Assembly (NCBI GenBank): GCA_013003515.1
Contig: JABDIW010000086.1
Location: forward strand, 1-5,697
From: Acidimicrobiia bacterium
GTDB taxonomy: Bacteria; Actinomycetota; Acidimicrobiia; Spongiisociales; UBA5794
Length of the DNA stretch: 5,697 nt
Direction: 5' to 3'
The notes beneath the pieces were generated by a model. The model saw nothing but the letters and a program-made list of their open reading frames with translations. It was not told the origin of the DNA and ran no database searches. The position numbers and the translations under genes are program-made. Each line of letters opens with the position of its first letter. Position 1 is the stretch's first letter. This document shows positions 1-5,670 of the stretch, piece by piece.

Positions 1-143
1 CGGGCGAACTGGTCGTGGAGGATCTTGACTGCCACCTGGCGGCTGAGGACCAGGTCCTCTGCCTCCCAGACATCAGCCATGCCGCCCCGGGCGATATGGC
101 CCGTCAGGCGATAGCGATCACCGAGGATGCGCGCTTCACTCAC
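1..143 (-). CDS. Ser/Thr protein kinase (PknA/PknB type), N-terminal fragment
   Basis: This is the first 47 codons of a eukaryotic-like (Hanks-type) Ser/Thr kinase; the rest lies beyond the left edge. The reading gives Y11-R-L, then the glycine-rich ATP loop around residues 17-25 (IARGGMADV), then the ATP-anchoring lysine in VAVKIL. With the GTG start at 143 that lysine is residue 40, the position it holds in mycobacterial PknB, which favours this start. In-frame alternatives are GTG at 164 and ATG at 215; the frame stays open up to a stop near 317. None of the three has a convincing Shine-Dalgarno, but a -10-like element sits 8 nt before GTG 143, as expected for a leaderless mRNA. The first glycine of the loop is alanine, which is seen in other actinobacterial kinases. 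By family, it should phosphorylate cell-wall and division proteins at the membrane. A membrane segment and PASTA domains cannot be assessed, so pknA and pknB cannot be told apart. Confidence 0.88.
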   Translation of the reverse strand, partial: MSEARILGDRYRLTGHIARGGMADVWEAEDLVLSRQVAVKILHDQFA

Positions 144-151
144 GGGGCGCG

Positions 152-157
152 ATGGTA
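152..157 (-). promoter_or_regulatory. Candidate -10 element for a leaderless kinase transcript
   Basis: On the minus strand the hexamer TACCAT fits the actinobacterial TANNNT -10 consensus. Eight bases separate it from the GTG at 143, so transcription would begin about 2 nt before that codon, giving a nearly leaderless mRNA. This fits the absence of a Shine-Dalgarno. No good -35 hexamer is visible at 16-18 nt spacing; that position is occupied by the inverted repeat at 171-190. The call rests on short-motif matching only. Confidence 0.35.
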
Positions 158-170
158 CCGACACCCCCAG

Positions 171-190
171 GGAACGCTGTTCACCGTTCC
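171..190. repeat. Perfect inverted repeat GGAACG-N8-CGTTCC, operator-like
   Basis: The two 6-bp arms (171-176 and 185-190) are exact reverse complements separated by 8 bases. Relative to the predicted kinase transcription start near 145, the repeat covers roughly -26 to -45. That is the -35 region, where a dimeric regulator could repress or activate. If the kinase instead starts at ATG 215, these bases would be coding and the repeat could be incidental. Confidence 0.45.
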
Positions 191-195
191 ACGGG

Positions 196-211
196 TTCCC
201 GACTTCCCGAC
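196..211. repeat. Tandem direct repeat, two copies of TTCCCGAC
   Basis: Two identical 8-bp units lie back to back at 196-203 and 204-211. Further TTCC words occur at 187 and 196, so the segment 179-211 is a small cluster of GTTC/TTCC motifs just upstream of the inverted repeat, as read from the kinase gene. It may be part of a regulator binding region, or simply a short slippage duplication. Confidence 0.4.
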
Positions 212-387
212 CCATCCTGGTGTGCCACGGTCTGCTGACACGAGGGCCGTGAGTATTCCCGTCATCCGGACATAGAAGGGGTGGTAGCTCCGGCTGCGCC
301 GGGACAGTCCTATTTCATGGGCCGTTTGGCCCTGAGAGAGGCTGGCTCGGGACTGGAAAGCTGATAGGGACGATCTGGGGGGAGGGT

Positions 388-1122
388 GTGAACCCAGGTC
401 TCAGAGTTTGTGTGTTGGGACCCGTCAGTGTGTCCCGGTTCGACGAGATCCTCGATCACGAGGTCGGCGGTCGACATCCCAAGGTCACGCTTGGCGTTCT
501 TGCTCTTGCGGCCAATCACGCCGTTCCAGTCGACTCTCTGGTGGATGCGTTGTGGGGCGACGCCCCGCCGCGAACCGCGGTGGCAACTCTCCAGTCGGTG
601 GTGTCGCGCCTGCGCAAGGTGCTGGGAACCGAGGCGATCACCCGGGTGGATCACTCGTATCAACTCAACGTCGAATGCTCGGAGCTCGACGTGTGCACGT
701 TCGAGCGGTTGACGAGCCTCGCCCTCGACAACGTCGTCACCGACCCGGCGATGGCCCTCGAATGGGCCAACGAGGCCGAGGGGCTGTGGCGGGGACAGGT
801 CCTGGGTGAGCTCCACGAGGAGGTCTTCGCCAGACCCGAGGTGTTGCGTCTCGAGGAGTTGCGACAGGTAGTCGCCGAGGCCCGTCTCGAGGCGCTGGTC
901 CAACTCGGCAAGACGGACGGCGCGGTGTCTGAGCTGAGGGCTGCGGTCGTCCGTTTTCCCCATCGGGAGAAGCTGTGGCATCTGCTCATCCGGGCGCTGT
1001 GCGTCGACGCCCGGCGGGCCGAGGCCCAGGATGTATATGCGGAGTACGAAGGGGTACTCGCCGAGACGGGTCTCGAGCCCGGGCTGACGTTCGAACAGCT
1101 GGTCGAGTCGACTGCCTGTTAG
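388..1122 (+). CDS. SARP-family transcriptional regulator (winged helix + BTAD domain)
   Basis: This 244-aa protein has the two-domain plan of Streptomyces antibiotic regulatory proteins. Residues about 5-96 form an OmpR-like winged helix, opening with LRVCVLGPVSV and including VDALWGDAPP and the recognition-helix stretch TLQSVVSRLRKVLG. Residues about 101-244 form the bacterial transcriptional activator (BTAD) helical-repeat domain, with DVCTFERL at its start and a REKLWHLLIRAL...AEAQDVYAEYEGVLAETGLEPG tail. There is no NB-ARC ATPase, sensor or FHA domain, so it is the short stand-alone form. The GTG start fits the family N-terminus. A purine-rich run (377-386) precedes it, though GGAGG lies only 2 nt away. 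It is the only plus-strand gene here, divergent from the kinase and convergent on pbpA with overlapping stops. Family members bind direct repeats and activate transcription. Its targets are unknown; control of the neighbouring kinase or itself is inferred. Confidence 0.9.
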   Translation: MNPGLRVCVLGPVSVSRFDEILDHEVGGRHPKVTLGVLALAANHAVPVDSLVDALWGDAPPRTAVATLQSVVSRLRKVLGTEAITRVDHSYQLNVECSELDVCTFERLTSLALDNVVTDPAMALEWANEAEGLWRGQVLGELHEEVFARPEVLRLEELRQVVAEARLEALVQLGKTDGAVSELRAAVVRFPHREKLWHLLIRALCVDARRAEAQDVYAEYEGVLAETGLEPGLTFEQLVESTAC

Positions 1123-2582
1123 CCGGACACCCAGGCTGCAAACACCGCCTGGGCGATGGGTGCTGCCGTTGCACCGCCGGTGGCGCCCTCACCGAAGTCG
1201 CCGCCGTTCTCGACGACGACGGCGAGTGCGATGGGTGGTGTGTCGTCATCACCGACCGGACCGAAGCCGATGAACCAGGCGTGCGGTGACGCGTCGGGGA
1301 CCTCGGCGGTTCCGGTCTTTCCGGCGATGCGAGCTCCGGGCACGGCGGCGCGGCGACCGGTTCCCGAGGTGACCACCTGTTCCATCAGTTCGGCGAGCTG
1401 GCCGGCCGAAGCGGGGCTCATTGCCCGCTGCCAGGTTGCGGGACTGGTGATGTCGGTGACGTCCCCGTCGACGTCGAACACGGCATCCACCAGGTAGGGA
1501 ATCATGATGACTCCGTCGTTGGCCACTGCTGCCGCGGTCAGCGCCATCCCCAGCGGTGTCGCCTGCACGTCGCGTTGACCGATCGCGGATTGAGCAACCC
1601 CGGGGAGGTCGTTCAGGAACGATGCCGCACTCGGGATCGTCGAACTGGCCACGTCGAAGTCGAAGGGGACCTCGAGGTTGAACCCGAATCCTTCGGCGCC
1701 CGTCACGAGCCCGGCAGCGCCGAGGTCGAGGCCGATGGCACCGAATGTCGTGTTGCACGAGCGGATGAAGGCTTCCTGCACGGTCACCGTCGTCCCGTCG
1801 GTGCACACCCGTCGGTCGAAGTTGCGGATGACGGCCGTCGAGCCGGGCAGCTCCAGCTCCACGACGTCGTCATATGGGGTGGCGGTTCCGGCGACGCCGG
1901 TCTCGAGGGCGGCCGCGGTGGTGATCACTTTGAACGTTGAACCGGGTGGGTAGGCGGCGGCCGTCGCTCTATTGAGCAGCGGCTCGGTGGGGTCGACCTC
2001 GAGACCAGTGCCTGCGGTCCCCGCTTGACTGCCCAGCAACTGGTTCGGATCGAACGTCGGCGACGACACCATGGCGAGAACGGCACCGGTGGCGGGGTCG
2101 ATCACGACGACGGCGCCGGGTTGGTCCCCGAGGGCCTCGGCCGCCGCGGTCTGCAGGTCGTGGTCGATGGTCAGCCGGATTCCCTTGGGGGCAAGGTCAC
2201 CACCGGTGAGTGCTGTGAACACCGATGAGATCGTGGAGTCCTGCCCCGAGGAGAGGATCTCGGCGGCCCCGGCTTCGAGCCCGCGGTCACCGAACAGGAA
2301 CGTGGAGTACCCCACGACGTGGGCGTAGAGGTCGCCCTCCGGATAGGTCCGCCGGAACACCCGCCGGTCGTCGGGGTTGGCGGTGGAGCGGGCGACGACG
2401 ACGCCATCGGCGGTGATGATCGGGCCTCGCTCCTTGGCGACCCGGGCGGCGGCAACTCGGACGTTGCGGGGGTCGTCGCGGAAGTCAGGGCCGACGACCA
2501 CCTGGAGCCAGGTCATCCAACCTGTCATCAAGCCCAGCACGGCCAGGATGACGATGGCGAGATGGCGGATCGAACGGTTCAC
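1119..2582 (-). CDS. pbpA: Class B penicillin-binding protein, peptidoglycan DD-transpeptidase
   Basis: This 487-aa protein cross-links peptidoglycan stem peptides outside the membrane. An N-terminal signal-anchor helix (about residues 7-30) is followed by the PBP dimer/pedestal region (about 35-140, with conserved R52-G53 in ERGPIITADG). The transpeptidase domain runs from about 155 to the end. All three penicillin-binding motifs are present: S215-T-F-K218 with the nucleophilic serine, S275-C-N277, and K422-T-G-T425. Length and sequence, including YPPGSTFKVITTAAAL, resemble mycobacterial PbpA (about 490 aa). The GTG start overlaps the rodA stop as GTGA, with a GAGGAG ribosome site 5 nt upstream, so translation is probably coupled. 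PbpA is expected to pair with the adjacent RodA. The TAA stop overlaps the TAG of the convergent regulator gene. In mycobacteria the next gene would be a kinase; here the SARP gene intervenes. Confidence 0.95.
   Translation of the reverse strand: MNRSIRHLAIVILAVLGLMTGWMTWLQVVVGPDFRDDPRNVRVAAARVAKERGPIITADGVVVARSTANPDDRRVFRRTYPEGDLYAHVVGYSTFLFGDRGLEAGAAEILSSGQDSTISSVFTALTGGDLAPKGIRLTIDHDLQTAAAEALGDQPGAVVVIDPATGAVLAMVSSPTFDPNQLLGSQAGTAGTGLEVDPTEPLLNRATAAAYPPGSTFKVITTAAALETGVAGTATPYDDVVELELPGSTAVIRNFDRRVCTDGTTVTVQEAFIRSCNTTFGAIGLDLGAAGLVTGAEGFGFNLEVPFDFDVASSTIPSAASFLNDLPGVAQSAIGQRDVQATPLGMALTAAAVANDGVIMIPYLVDAVFDVDGDVTDITSPATWQRAMSPASAGQLAELMEQVVTSGTGRRAAVPGARIAGKTGTAEVPDASPHAWFIGFGPVGDDDTPPIALAVVVENGGDFGEGATGGATAAPIAQAVFAAWVSG
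1130..1153 (+). terminator. Candidate terminator hairpin for the SARP gene
   Basis: A perfect 7-bp inverted repeat, CCCAGGC and GCCTGGG, with a 10-nt loop begins 8 bases after the regulator's stop codon. No T-run follows, so on sequence alone it is a weak, U-less hairpin. It lies inside the last codons of pbpA, so for pbpA mRNA it would sit before the stop codon and is unlikely to act as a terminator in that direction. Confidence 0.3.
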
Positions 2583-3859
2583 GTGCGCTCCTCATGGCTG
2601 ATGCGGGCGAGCAGCGCCACCAGCACCATGTTGGCGATGAGCGACGAGCCCCCATACGACATGAACGGGAGCGTGATCCCGGTCACCGGGAACAGCCGCA
2701 TCACCCCGGCCAGGATCAGAATCGTCTGGATTCCCAACACCAGCACCAATCCGGCGGCCATCAGCTTGCGGAACACGTCTCGTGATCGCACCGAGATCCC
2801 GAACCCCACCGCAAACAGCAGGGCGAACCCGGCGAGGACCACCACGGACCCGGCGAGACCCATCTCCTCGGCGACTGCGGCATAGATGTAGTCGGTGGCA
2901 GCAGCCGGGATGAGGTCGGGACGGCCTACCCCGATCCCCGAGCCGGTCAGGCTCCCCGAGCCGAAAGCGAACAGCCCCTGGGCCACCTGATAGCCGGCAC
3001 CTGTGAAGTCGTCGAACGGATAGAGCCAGGCCGACACCCGGCGCTGGACGTGGTCGAACATCTGGAACGCGACGATCCCTCCCCCGAGGACGAGGGCACC
3101 GCCGAACACCAGATAGGTCCTCTGGGAGGTTGCGGCATACAGCATGGCGATCACCACCCCGAACAGCAGCAGAGAGGCTCCGAGGTCTCGCTGATAGATC
3201 AACACGCCGAACGACAGGATGAACGCCAGCATCACCGGTCCCAGCTGGCTGGGGCGTGGCAACAGGAGGGGCCCGATCGATCGCCGCATCTGCGACAGGC
3301 TCTCGTGTCGTTCGGCGAGATACGAGGCCAGGAAGGCGACGAGGAGCAGCTTGGCGATCTCCCCTGGCTGGAAGCTCGCCGTTGTGCTCGTGCCGGGGAC
3401 GGTGAGGCGCAGCCACAGCCGCGACCCGTTGATCTCCACGCCCAGCGGCGTCAGCGGCAGCATCCACAGCCCGAGTGCGGTGATGGCAAAGACGTATCGG
3501 TAGCGTCGCAGCACCGCGACACCGTCGGTGCGAAGGGCGAACAACACTGCGGCGGCGACTCCGCCGGCCACAACGATGGACCAGCGCTGGACTGCGGCGC
3601 GGCTCGGGTCGAGCCGGTACAGCTCGGTGAATCCGATGGCGGCCAGGAATGTCACCAACGGGATGAGGAACGGGTTGGCGGCAGGGGCAAACCGACGGGT
3701 GGCGAGACCAAGCCCGCCGAAGCCGACGAGGAACGCCGCGATCGTCACCACCACCTGGGCGTCGAAGCCCGATCCCTGAGTCAGGTTGACCAGGACGGTG
3801 CCCAGGCCGGCAAGCCCGGTGGCCACCAGGATGAGCGCGGTCTCGGCTGTCCGGCTCAT
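2579..3859 (-). CDS. rodA: SEDS-family peptidoglycan glycosyltransferase RodA/FtsW
   Basis: This 426-aa integral membrane protein has about ten to twelve hydrophobic segments judged by eye. SEDS proteins polymerise lipid II into glycan strands together with a class B PBP, here the adjacent PbpA. Conserved motifs are NGSRLWL (144-150), FQPGEIAKL (163-171), QRDLG (223-227), GAGYQVAQGLFAFGSG (287-302), and GITLPFMSYGGSSL (394-407). ATDYIYA (321-327) contains D323, which corresponds to the aspartate essential for polymerase activity. The ATG at 3859 is chosen because it overlaps the pstP stop as ATGA and leads straight into the first membrane helix; the open frame continues upstream to 3934 but only reads pstP out of frame. 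The stop overlaps pbpA as GTGA. Whether it serves elongation (RodA) or septation (FtsW) rests on synteny with pbpA, so RodA is preferred. Confidence 0.94.
   Translation of the reverse strand: MSRTAETALILVATGLAGLGTVLVNLTQGSGFDAQVVVTIAAFLVGFGGLGLATRRFAPAANPFLIPLVTFLAAIGFTELYRLDPSRAAVQRWSIVVAGGVAAAVLFALRTDGVAVLRRYRYVFAITALGLWMLPLTPLGVEINGSRLWLRLTVPGTSTTASFQPGEIAKLLLVAFLASYLAERHESLSQMRRSIGPLLLPRPSQLGPVMLAFILSFGVLIYQRDLGASLLLFGVVIAMLYAATSQRTYLVFGGALVLGGGIVAFQMFDHVQRRVSAWLYPFDDFTGAGYQVAQGLFAFGSGSLTGSGIGVGRPDLIPAAATDYIYAAVAEEMGLAGSVVVLAGFALLFAVGFGISVRSRDVFRKLMAAGLVLVLGIQTILILAGVMRLFPVTGITLPFMSYGGSSLIANMVLVALLARISHEERT
2588..2593 (-). promoter_or_regulatory. Ribosome binding site of pbpA (GAGGAG)
   Basis: A GAGGAG sequence lies within the last codons of rodA, with a 5-nt spacer to the pbpA GTG. 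It is the clearest Shine-Dalgarno in the operon and fixes the pbpA start at the GTGA overlap. Confidence 0.7.
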
Positions 3860-4563
3860 GCCTCGACGTCGACCAGCGCCACGGTGGTGTTGTCGTTGCC
3901 CCCGGCCGAGTTGGCGGCCTCGATCAGGGCCCACACCGCGGCCTCGGTGGACGGCTCCCCCCGGAGGATCTCACCGATGCCGGGATCGTCGACCATGTTG
4001 GTGAGACCGTCGGAGCAGATCAGCAGGCGATCCCCGGCTTCGAGCGCCTGCTCGTAGGAGTCGATCTCGACCTCTTCCTCGAGACCAAGCGCTCGCATGA
4101 CGACGTGTCGCATCGGATGCTCGGCGATGTCCTCCTCTTCGAGCCGCCCCTCGCGTCGCAGCCACTCGACGTAGGTGTGGTCCTCGGTGATGCGGTTCAG
4201 CTCGCCGTTGCGAAGCAAGTACGCACGAGAGTCTCCGACGTGACCGAGGTGGGCCCGGTCGCCATCGAGGATGGCAAGGGTCAGCGTGGTGCCCATCCCG
4301 CTGAGGTCAGGCTCGCTCTCGGCTCGCGCCAGCACGGCGGCATTCGCAGCACCGACCCTGACGGCGGGTGGTTCGTCGGTGGCGGTGGCGGCGTCGATGG
4401 CAACCCGTGAGGCGATCTCGCCCCCGACGTGACCGCCCATCCCGTCGGCAACCGCGACCACGATGGGGCCTGTGGCAGCGCCGCTCGTCTCGGGGAAGAC
4501 CGAGTCCTCGTTCTGATTCCGGATCCGACCGACATGGCTACCGGTGGCCCACACGAACCTCAT
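3856..4563 (-). CDS. pstP: PP2C-family Ser/Thr protein phosphatase
   Basis: This 235-aa metal-dependent phosphatase is expected to reverse the phosphorylation made by the neighbouring kinase. PP2C motifs appear in order: RNQNEDS (15-21), VADGMGGH (38-45, D40 for metal binding), GMGTTLTLAIL (89-99), GHVGDSRAYLLRNGEL (107-122, D111), EDHTYVEWL (127-135), HPMRHVVMRALG (149-160), LICSDGLTNMV (181-191, D185) and GGNDNTTVALV (221-231, D224). The catalytic domain fills the whole protein. Mycobacterial PstP (about 510 aa) goes on to a membrane helix and an outer domain; this one ends at VDVEA and should be cytosolic. The ATG at 4563 follows the fhaB stop by 4 nt and matches the family start; an in-frame ATG at 4656 would add 31 residues of shadow fhaB sequence and was rejected. 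The stop overlaps rodA as ATGA. Confidence 0.94.
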   Translation of the reverse strand: MRFVWATGSHVGRIRNQNEDSVFPETSGAATGPIVVAVADGMGGHVGGEIASRVAIDAATATDEPPAVRVGAANAAVLARAESEPDLSGMGTTLTLAILDGDRAHLGHVGDSRAYLLRNGELNRITEDHTYVEWLRREGRLEEEDIAEHPMRHVVMRALGLEEEVEIDSYEQALEAGDRLLICSDGLTNMVDDPGIGEILRGEPSTEAAVWALIEAANSAGGNDNTTVALVDVEA

Positions 4564-4567
4564 CCGG

Positions 4568-4981
4568 TCACCGGACTTCCATGATCGTCTTGCCCACCTG
4601 GATGGCGTCTCCCTTGCCAACCCGGACCGGGCTGGTGACCCGTCTCCCGTTGACATAGGTGCCGTTCGTCGACCCGAGATCGTGGACCATCACTTCCCCA
4701 TCGTGGAGGCCGACGCGGGCGTGAAGGTCGGATGCGTACGGATCGTCGACCACGATGTCGGCCTCTCCGCTGCGCCCCATGACGAGAGGACCTGACAGGG
4801 GGAATCGGGAGCCGGCGAGGGTTGCGGACTTCACGATGAGGATCTCGGCCCCGGTCCGTGTTCGCATCGGGGCGCGTGCCGTCCCGAGGTGGGCTCCGAT
4901 CGACCTCGCCACCTGCCACAGGAACAGATACAGCAAAGCCAGGAAGATCAGCTTGAGGAGGTTCAGAAACAGCGCTGGCAT
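4568..4981 (-). CDS. fhaB: Membrane-anchored FHA-domain protein FhaB (FipA-like)
   Basis: This 137-aa phosphothreonine reader has an N-terminal hydrophobic helix (about residues 4-27, rich in Leu and Phe) that should anchor it to the membrane. A cytoplasmic FHA domain covers about residues 48-137. The canonical FHA residues are all present: G69-R70-S71, S84-x-x-H87 in YASDLHARV, and DLGSTNGTYVNG (101-112) with N106-G107. The C-terminal QVGKTIMEVR matches the end of mycobacterial FhaB. In Mycobacterium this protein (FipA) is a kinase substrate linked to FtsZ and FtsQ; the same role here is inferred. The gene lies 21 nt after fhaA and 4 nt before pstP. The ATG at 4981 has only a weak GGAAA ribosome site, so expression probably depends on its operon position. 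Confidence 0.93.
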   Translation of the reverse strand: MPALFLNLLKLIFLALLYLFLWQVARSIGAHLGTARAPMRTRTGAEILIVKSATLAGSRFPLSGPLVMGRSGEADIVVDDPYASDLHARVGLHDGEVMVHDLGSTNGTYVNGRRVTSPVRVGKGDAIQVGKTIMEVR

Positions 4982-5002
4982 GGTGGGATTTCCGGTCGAG
5001 GG

Positions 5003-5656
5003 CTACAGGGGACGGTAGCTCACGGTGACCAAACCCAACCCGATGAGGTCGCCGGCGACAACCGTCTCGGGATGCTCAACGTCGGCGCCGTTGAGAGTGG
5101 TTCCGTTGGCCGAGTCGAGATCGGCGATCAGCACGTCTTCGCCTTCTCTCCAGATCAGGACGTGACGGCGGGACACCTCGGGATTCGAGATCACGATGTC
5201 AGCCTCCATCGACCTGCCGATGGCTTCCCGGTTGTGGCGCAATTGCCACCGGCCGCCGGCACCGACGAGCTCAGCCCACGGAGGAAGCTCGCCAGGCTCG
5301 AATGAGGTGTCGGCACGGATGGTGCCCCTTGGAACGGACTCGTCGGCGAGGACAGCGACCCGGGTGGGCCCTTCCAGTCGCCACCCCCTGGTTCGCGCCG
5401 TTTCGTTGATCACGTATGCCAGCTCGCGGCGGAGCGGATCGAGGTCGTAGTCGGCGGGCACGTCGAGGGGTGCCCGGACGACCCACACATTCGGGATGGC
5501 GGGACCAGTCGGCCCTTCCGACACCAGCAGATCGGCTTCACGTACCAGGCGGTCACCCAGCTCGACGGGGCCGACCCCGGAACGGAACAGGGCCGCGGAA
5601 AGCCCCTCCACAAAGCGTTCCAAGCGCCGCTCGAGTGTCCGCACCAGACCTGCCAC
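5003..5656 (-). CDS. fhaA: FhaA-like protein: DUF3662 domain plus FHA domain
   Basis: This 217-aa cytosolic protein starts with the FhaA-type DUF3662 domain (about residues 3-118; charged RTLERRLERFVEGL at the N-terminus and RGWRLEGPTRVAVL near 90-103). It ends with an FHA domain (about 125-217) carrying GRS (147-149), S162-R-R-H165 and DLDSANGTTLNG (179-190, N184-G185). All phosphothreonine-contact positions are present, although the common STNG reads SANG. Mycobacterial FhaA is about 527 aa because a long low-complexity linker joins the two domains; here the linker is almost absent. FhaA homologues bind phosphorylated envelope proteins such as the pseudokinase MviN. It is the first gene of the five-gene operon. 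The start is GTG at 5656; no ATG or better start lies before the in-frame stop near 5686. A -10-like TAGACT sits 8 nt upstream. Confidence 0.9.
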   Translation of the reverse strand: MAGLVRTLERRLERFVEGLSAALFRSGVGPVELGDRLVREADLLVSEGPTGPAIPNVWVVRAPLDVPADYDLDPLRRELAYVINETARTRGWRLEGPTRVAVLADESVPRGTIRADTSFEPGELPPWAELVGAGGRWQLRHNREAIGRSMEADIVISNPEVSRRHVLIWREGEDVLIADLDSANGTTLNGADVEHPETVVAGDLIGLGLVTVSYRPL

Positions 5657-5664
5657 GATGATCC

Positions 5665-5670
5665 AGTCTA
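5665..5670 (-). promoter_or_regulatory. Candidate -10 element for the fhaA-to-pbpA operon
   Basis: On the minus strand TAGACT fits TANNNT and lies 8 nt before the fhaA GTG, the same spacing as the kinase element at 152-157. Transcription would start near 5658, about 2 nt before the start codon, which suits the lack of a Shine-Dalgarno. Only 27 bases remain upstream in the window, and no TTGACA-like -35 is visible in them. Confidence 0.35.

Larger units (their letters stand above)
144..387. other. Divergent intergenic region between kinase and SARP regulator
   Basis: About 244 bases separate the leftward kinase start from the rightward regulator start, so promoters for both should lie here. 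No credible protein reads across it, apart from a possible in-frame N-terminal extension of the kinase (back to 164 or 215). It holds a perfect 6-bp inverted repeat (171-190), a tandem 8-bp repeat (196-211), and two small hairpins on the regulator side: 5-bp arms with a 3-nt loop at 290-302, and 5-bp arms with a 4-nt loop at 319-332. Four-base CTGG words recur at 342, 353 and 375. On the plus strand I found no convincing TANNNT -10 element for the regulator. Confidence 0.6.

Noticed and set aside
17..143. Kinase might be an inactive pseudokinase because the first loop glycine is alanine
   Set aside because: The other loop glycines and the ATP lysine are intact, and the IARGGMA-type loop is common among actinobacterial kinases. 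The catalytic loop lies outside the window.
144..215. Extended kinase N-terminus beginning at ATG 215 or GTG 164
   Set aside because: The frame is open, but the extra residues have no family match and the ribosome-site candidates touch the start codons. GTG 143 places the catalytic lysine at residue 40 as in PknB. It is not fully excluded.
15..275. An 86-aa plus-strand frame at the left end
   Set aside because: It is antisense to the kinase N-terminus, whose glycine loop and VAVKIL lysine are unmistakable on the minus strand.
319..332. Hairpin GGGCC-GTTT-GGCCC upstream of the SARP gene as a terminator or riboswitch element
   Set aside because: The stem is only 5 bp with no T-run and no further conserved fold around it.
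310..981. A 223-aa open frame on the minus strand opposite the SARP gene
   Set aside because: It shows no recognisable domain, while the plus strand reads a full winged-helix plus BTAD protein over the same bases. It is a high-GC shadow frame.
1156..1497. Plus-strand frame opposite the pbpA C-terminus
   Set aside because: It lacks any known motif and mirrors the KTGT-containing end of pbpA.
3860..3934. Longer rodA starting at 3934
   Set aside because: The added 25 Arg/Gly-rich residues are pstP sequence read out of frame; the ATGA overlap start at 3859 leads directly into the first membrane helix.
3050..4057. A 335-aa open frame on the plus strand across rodA and pstP
   Set aside because: The product is low-complexity (Gln, Arg, Glu and His rich) with no domain, and the minus strand encodes clear SEDS and PP2C proteins. 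It is an antisense artefact of high GC.
4564..4656. Longer pstP starting at 4656
   Set aside because: The added 31 residues are fhaB DNA read out of frame; the PP2C family start MRFVWATGS fits the ATG at 4563.
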